From: Saccoglossus kowalevskii
Taxonomy: Eukaryota; Hemichordata; Enteropneusta; Harrimaniidae
Direction: 5' to 3'
Length of the DNA: 10,323 nucleotides
Assembly (NCBI RefSeq): GCF_000003605.2
Contig: NW_003135357.1
Span: forward strand, 280,564-290,886
Made by a program: the position numbers and the translations under genes. The notes under the pieces are model-generated. The model saw nothing but the letters and a program-made list of their open reading frames with translations, was not told the DNA's origin and searched no databases. Of the stretch, positions 8,099 to 10,323 are shown one piece after another (position 1 is the first letter of the stretch; every line of letters starts with the position of its first letter).

Positions 8099-8512
8099 AT
8101 GAGCAATGAAAAAACTCGTCTTTTCAGTAAAATTGTGCCAAAATGCTTTCCGATAGCATACTTGATAGTTCTAAATTGACTGATTCTATCGTTACGAGTC
8201 GATAAAATATATCGAGAAACCACAGTGTGTGTGCATGCACAGTTTGAAATGGAACAAGTTTGAACGCAATAAAATCACGCGTAGAACTCTCGTTGCGTCA
8301 ATCTGGCTGTTGGTTGAATTGCAATTGAATTGAATATAGCAATAGACATAATTTTAGAGCCTGCATTTTTCAAGTTTTATTGAGGATTATTCTGTAAAGA
8401 AATCGCTGAAATTATTTAATATGTTCATAAAAGGGAGATTGTTGCGTTGACGATGGGCTACGTACGACTAACTTCGAAACGTTCAGATCGGATGGCGCCC
8501 TCTCGTGCTAAT
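8099..8512 (+). repeat. Repeat B, left arm of a long inverted repeat
   Basis: This arm matches the reverse complement of 9870-10291 in a block-like way. There are 31 identical bases at 8259-8289 (partner 10115-10145), 23 at 8381-8403 (partner 9983-10005) and 26 at 8483-8508 (partner 9874-9899), with diverged or gapped sequence between. An open frame crosses the right half (8447-8713) but lacks an ATG at its head. The same frame is broken in the partner by a 5-bp difference just before the 26-base block, so it is unlikely to be a gene. Similarity stops sharply after the CTCF-like motif. This may be one long terminal repeat of a fold-back element of about 2.2 kb, or one of two separate inverted insertions. 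Confidence 0.6.
8495..8508 (-). promoter_or_regulatory. CTCF-like motif at the inner end of repeat B
   Basis: On the minus strand the site reads GCACGAGAGGGCGC, 12 of 14 to the CTCF core. It lies in a 26-base block identical to the partner arm, at the very edge of repeat similarity. Its mismatches to consensus are shared by both arms, so it was inherited with the repeat. Confidence 0.3.
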
Positions 8513-8844
8513 TCGATCAGTTCGATACGCGTTACATCAATCTCCTTCCCATATGTCTTTGCGCTTTACGCAATAGTACCTCTGCCACAGGCAGCCTTCA
8601 ATTTTATGGGCAATCACCTCACTACGCACGGCCATTTTCCTGCAGTTGTTACATCTAAAAACGCATTACAAAAAGTGGGAAAAAACTTGTGTGACATCCG
8701 AACTATTTATTAATGTCAGACTTGAGTAAAGACGTAAATACGAACCATTTTATCGCGGACTAAGTTTTGGAAGGTAATGTTATAGTAGTGAAATGGCGCA
8801 CGTGATACACTAAAACCGGGAGCAAAAACGTTCTGTTCAGGGAG
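8513..8844. other. Loop segment between repeat B and repeat A', no gene
   Basis: The open frame that runs in from repeat B ends at 8713. The sequence has no counterpart on the other side of the loop (9386-9869). I see no coding motif, RNA gene or transposase domain. If B and B' are arms of one element, this is part of its unique interior. Confidence 0.35.
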
Positions 8845-9385
8845 AAGCCTACTCATAAATTAAAAAAAAACAGAATTTATTCATTTTGCAACAAACTGTA
8901 CTGCAAGGCAATATAAGGATATTGACCTAAAAAAAGTTGGGGGTCACCAGCCTTATTTTCGAGATATTGATGGTTTTATTTTAGTGGAAAGTCGCCATTT
9001 TGGCACTTTCATAATGCTTTTACCATAGGTTCCTATGGCAGAGATATTATGCAATATCTCAAAATCTAGCCTGGTGACATAGGCTGAAAAAATCATATAT
9101 TGTTAATGATGGAGTACTTTTTGTGTTCTGAATTATTTAAAAAATCTGGGTCTTAAAAAAAGTGTCAAAAAATGCAATTTTTCTTTAACATTGTGCTGGA
9201 TGGAATTGTTCTAAAAATAGGAATTTTCAAAAAATAATTAGGACACGTTTCTCAAAAAGCTTAACTGTAACACACAAAATAATGCTATTTCATTGTACCA
9301 TGGGACATTGGCTTCATGATTGTAAATAATAAACTAATGAACATGCGATTTATGACAATTTTTGTCAAAAAATATGACTAGGCTT
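8845..9385 (-). mobile_element. Repeat A', inverted and longer copy of the MITE-like element
   Basis: This is the reverse-complement relative of 7429-7864, about 80 percent identical by eye outside indels and 541 bases long. It begins AAGCCTACTCATAAATT and ends TATGACTAGGCTT followed by CTACCTTA. The core carries a near-perfect palindrome, CCATAGGTTCCTATGG (9023-9038). It holds no coding frame and lies between the two arms of repeat B. The full terminal repeat may be longer than AAGCCTA, since TAAGGTAG precedes it at two of the four ends across both copies. Confidence 0.6.
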
Positions 9386-9869
9386 CTACCTTATTAAGGC
9401 ATATAGTTTCGAAAGAAACAAACACTAATTTCACTGAAAGGTTTCCTAACATTTCCTTTCATCTTGTATTCTGGTGAATATTTCAATACTATTTCTGGCT
9501 TGAACGGGTTCGATTTTGCGCGTCTAACGGCCATCGAACACACATGTTCTAGTAATTTTATGAAGTTAGTTAGTCATTCATTGTACAATCTAATGCTTTG
9601 GCATCTAAGAAAGGACTACATTTTTCTAACGCAAATCATGTACATTTTAATCTAACTGAATATTTTATTCTGAGTCGGGACGTGAAACGCCTTATTAAAA
9701 CATCCAAGGGACTTCCGCATAACTTTGTTAACAGTCAGGGTCTTGAATTTCGAACACATTCAAATATGCAAATGAGTTCGCCGTTACATATCAATGCATA
9801 AAGTAACATTCAAATATCGGTCACGGTGGTAGTTGTGGCATTGTAAATGAGCGAGGACGAGTCAGGGGG
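9386..9869. other. Loop segment between repeat A' and repeat B', no gene
   Basis: Two overlapping short frames (9464-9655 and 9598-9801) show no known motif and look fortuitous. The stretch carries an octamer ATGCAAAT near 9765 and is not similar to 8513-8844. The first few bases (CTACCTTA) are shared with the right flank of the left A copy and probably belong to repeat A. Confidence 0.35.
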
Positions 9870-9873
9870 ATTG

Positions 9874-9887
9874 GCACGAGAGGGCGC
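9874..9887 (+). promoter_or_regulatory. CTCF-like motif at the inner end of repeat B'
   Basis: GCACGAGAGGGCGC on the plus strand is the exact partner of the site at 8495-8508. With the left site on the minus strand, the two motifs point away from each other across the 1.4-kb loop. Confidence 0.3.
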
Positions 9888-10087
9888 CATCCGATCTGAA
9901 TGGAACGTTTCGACGTCAGTCGTCCGTAGCCCATCGTCAAAGCAACAACGTCCCGTTTACGAAAGATGAAATAATTTCAGCAATTTCTTTACAGAATAAT
10001 CCTCAACAAAACTTAGAAACATTTCATAGACAACTACAGGCTCCAAAATTATTGTCTATTGCAAAACAATTCAACCGACAACCAGTT

Positions 10088-10095
10088 TGACGTCA
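10088..10095. promoter_or_regulatory. Perfect CRE palindrome TGACGTCA in repeat B'
   Basis: This third full CRE match lies inside repeat B' and is not present at the same place in repeat B. It arose in one copy or was lost in the other. No promoter is evident beside it. Confidence 0.2.
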
Positions 10096-10323
10096 CAATT
10101 TCTTGCTGGAGCCCGAGTTCTACGCGTGATTTTATTGCGTTCAAAACTGCTCAATTTCAAACTGCGCATGCACACACACTGGTTTCTCGAAATGCATACT
10201 AATTGGTAACTTGTCACTGATAAAAGTCACCGAAAACATTTTGAGCAATTGTACTAGAGTGAAATTTAAACGTGCCTCTGCATTCTCCATGAATTTCGTA
10301 ACTTGCTATGATCATGGTAAAGA

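Larger units (their letters stand above)
9870..10291 (-). repeat. Repeat B', right arm of the long inverted repeat
   Basis: This is the reverse-complement partner of 8099-8512; the matching blocks are listed there. Relative to the left arm it has a perfect CRE TGACGTCA at 10088-10095 where the left arm has TTGCGTCA, plus several small indels. Weak similarity may run to or past the right edge of the window, so its outer end and any target-site duplication cannot be judged here. Confidence 0.6.

Noticed and set aside
8447-8713. 88-codon frame starting in repeat B
   Set aside because: It lacks an ATG at its head, and the copy in repeat B' has a 5-bp difference that breaks this frame, so the repeat is not conserved as coding sequence.
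9500-9530. tRNA-like B box (GGTTCGATTTT)
   Set aside because: There is no matching A box or cloverleaf upstream, so it is neither a tRNA gene nor a clear tRNA-derived SINE head.
7429-10291. CRISPR array or bacterial repeat structure
   Set aside because: The repeats are long, few, inverted and diverged, with no regular short repeats or spacers, and the window has a spliced gene.

Overview
The window looks like nuclear DNA from an animal, most likely a marine invertebrate. A cephalochordate or hemichordate would fit, but I cannot fix the taxon. The reasons are AT-rich low-density sequence, one short gene split by a GT-AG intron, no bacterial operon structure, a decayed non-LTR retrotransposon fragment and several degenerate dispersed repeats. 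Most of the window is non-coding.

Positions 1-3760 hold no gene I can defend. They contain scattered regulatory-looking motifs (two CTCF-like sites near 366 and 1161, a weaker one at 2000 inside a small palindrome cluster, a CpG-rich patch at 755-865, YY1-like motifs at 3162-3357). There is also a 25-codon ORF at 1261 with a good start context, and good splice-donor look-alikes at 2296 and 2355.

Positions 3766-5785 hold the only convincing gene. It has two coding exons (4169-4343 and 4622-4863) joined by a phase-1 intron and encodes a 138-residue NTF2-like/SnoaL/DUF4440-type protein. A TATA box lies at 3766, a possible 5'-UTR splice acceptor at 4141-4142, and the first AATAAA downstream at 5765.

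Positions 5786-6698 show no recognisable gene. From 6699 to the right edge the DNA is built from mobile-element remains. A minus-strand C-terminal fragment of a non-LTR retrotransposon polyprotein (6906-7436) lies upstream of a 17-nt poly-T run that may be its tail. Two non-coding repeat families follow, each present as an inverted pair: family A (7429-7864 and 8845-9385), a MITE-like element with terminal inverted repeats; and family B (8099-8512 and 9870-10291), whose inner ends carry a CTCF-like motif in both arms. The order is A-B-A'-B', so the two inverted pairs cross rather than nest.

The items most worth a second look are the interlocking inverted repeats, the block-like conservation of family B with CTCF-like motifs at its inner ends, the excess of GACGTC/TGACGTCA sites, and the uncharacterised NTF2-like gene. 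I see no defence system, biosynthetic cluster or other clear novel multi-gene system.
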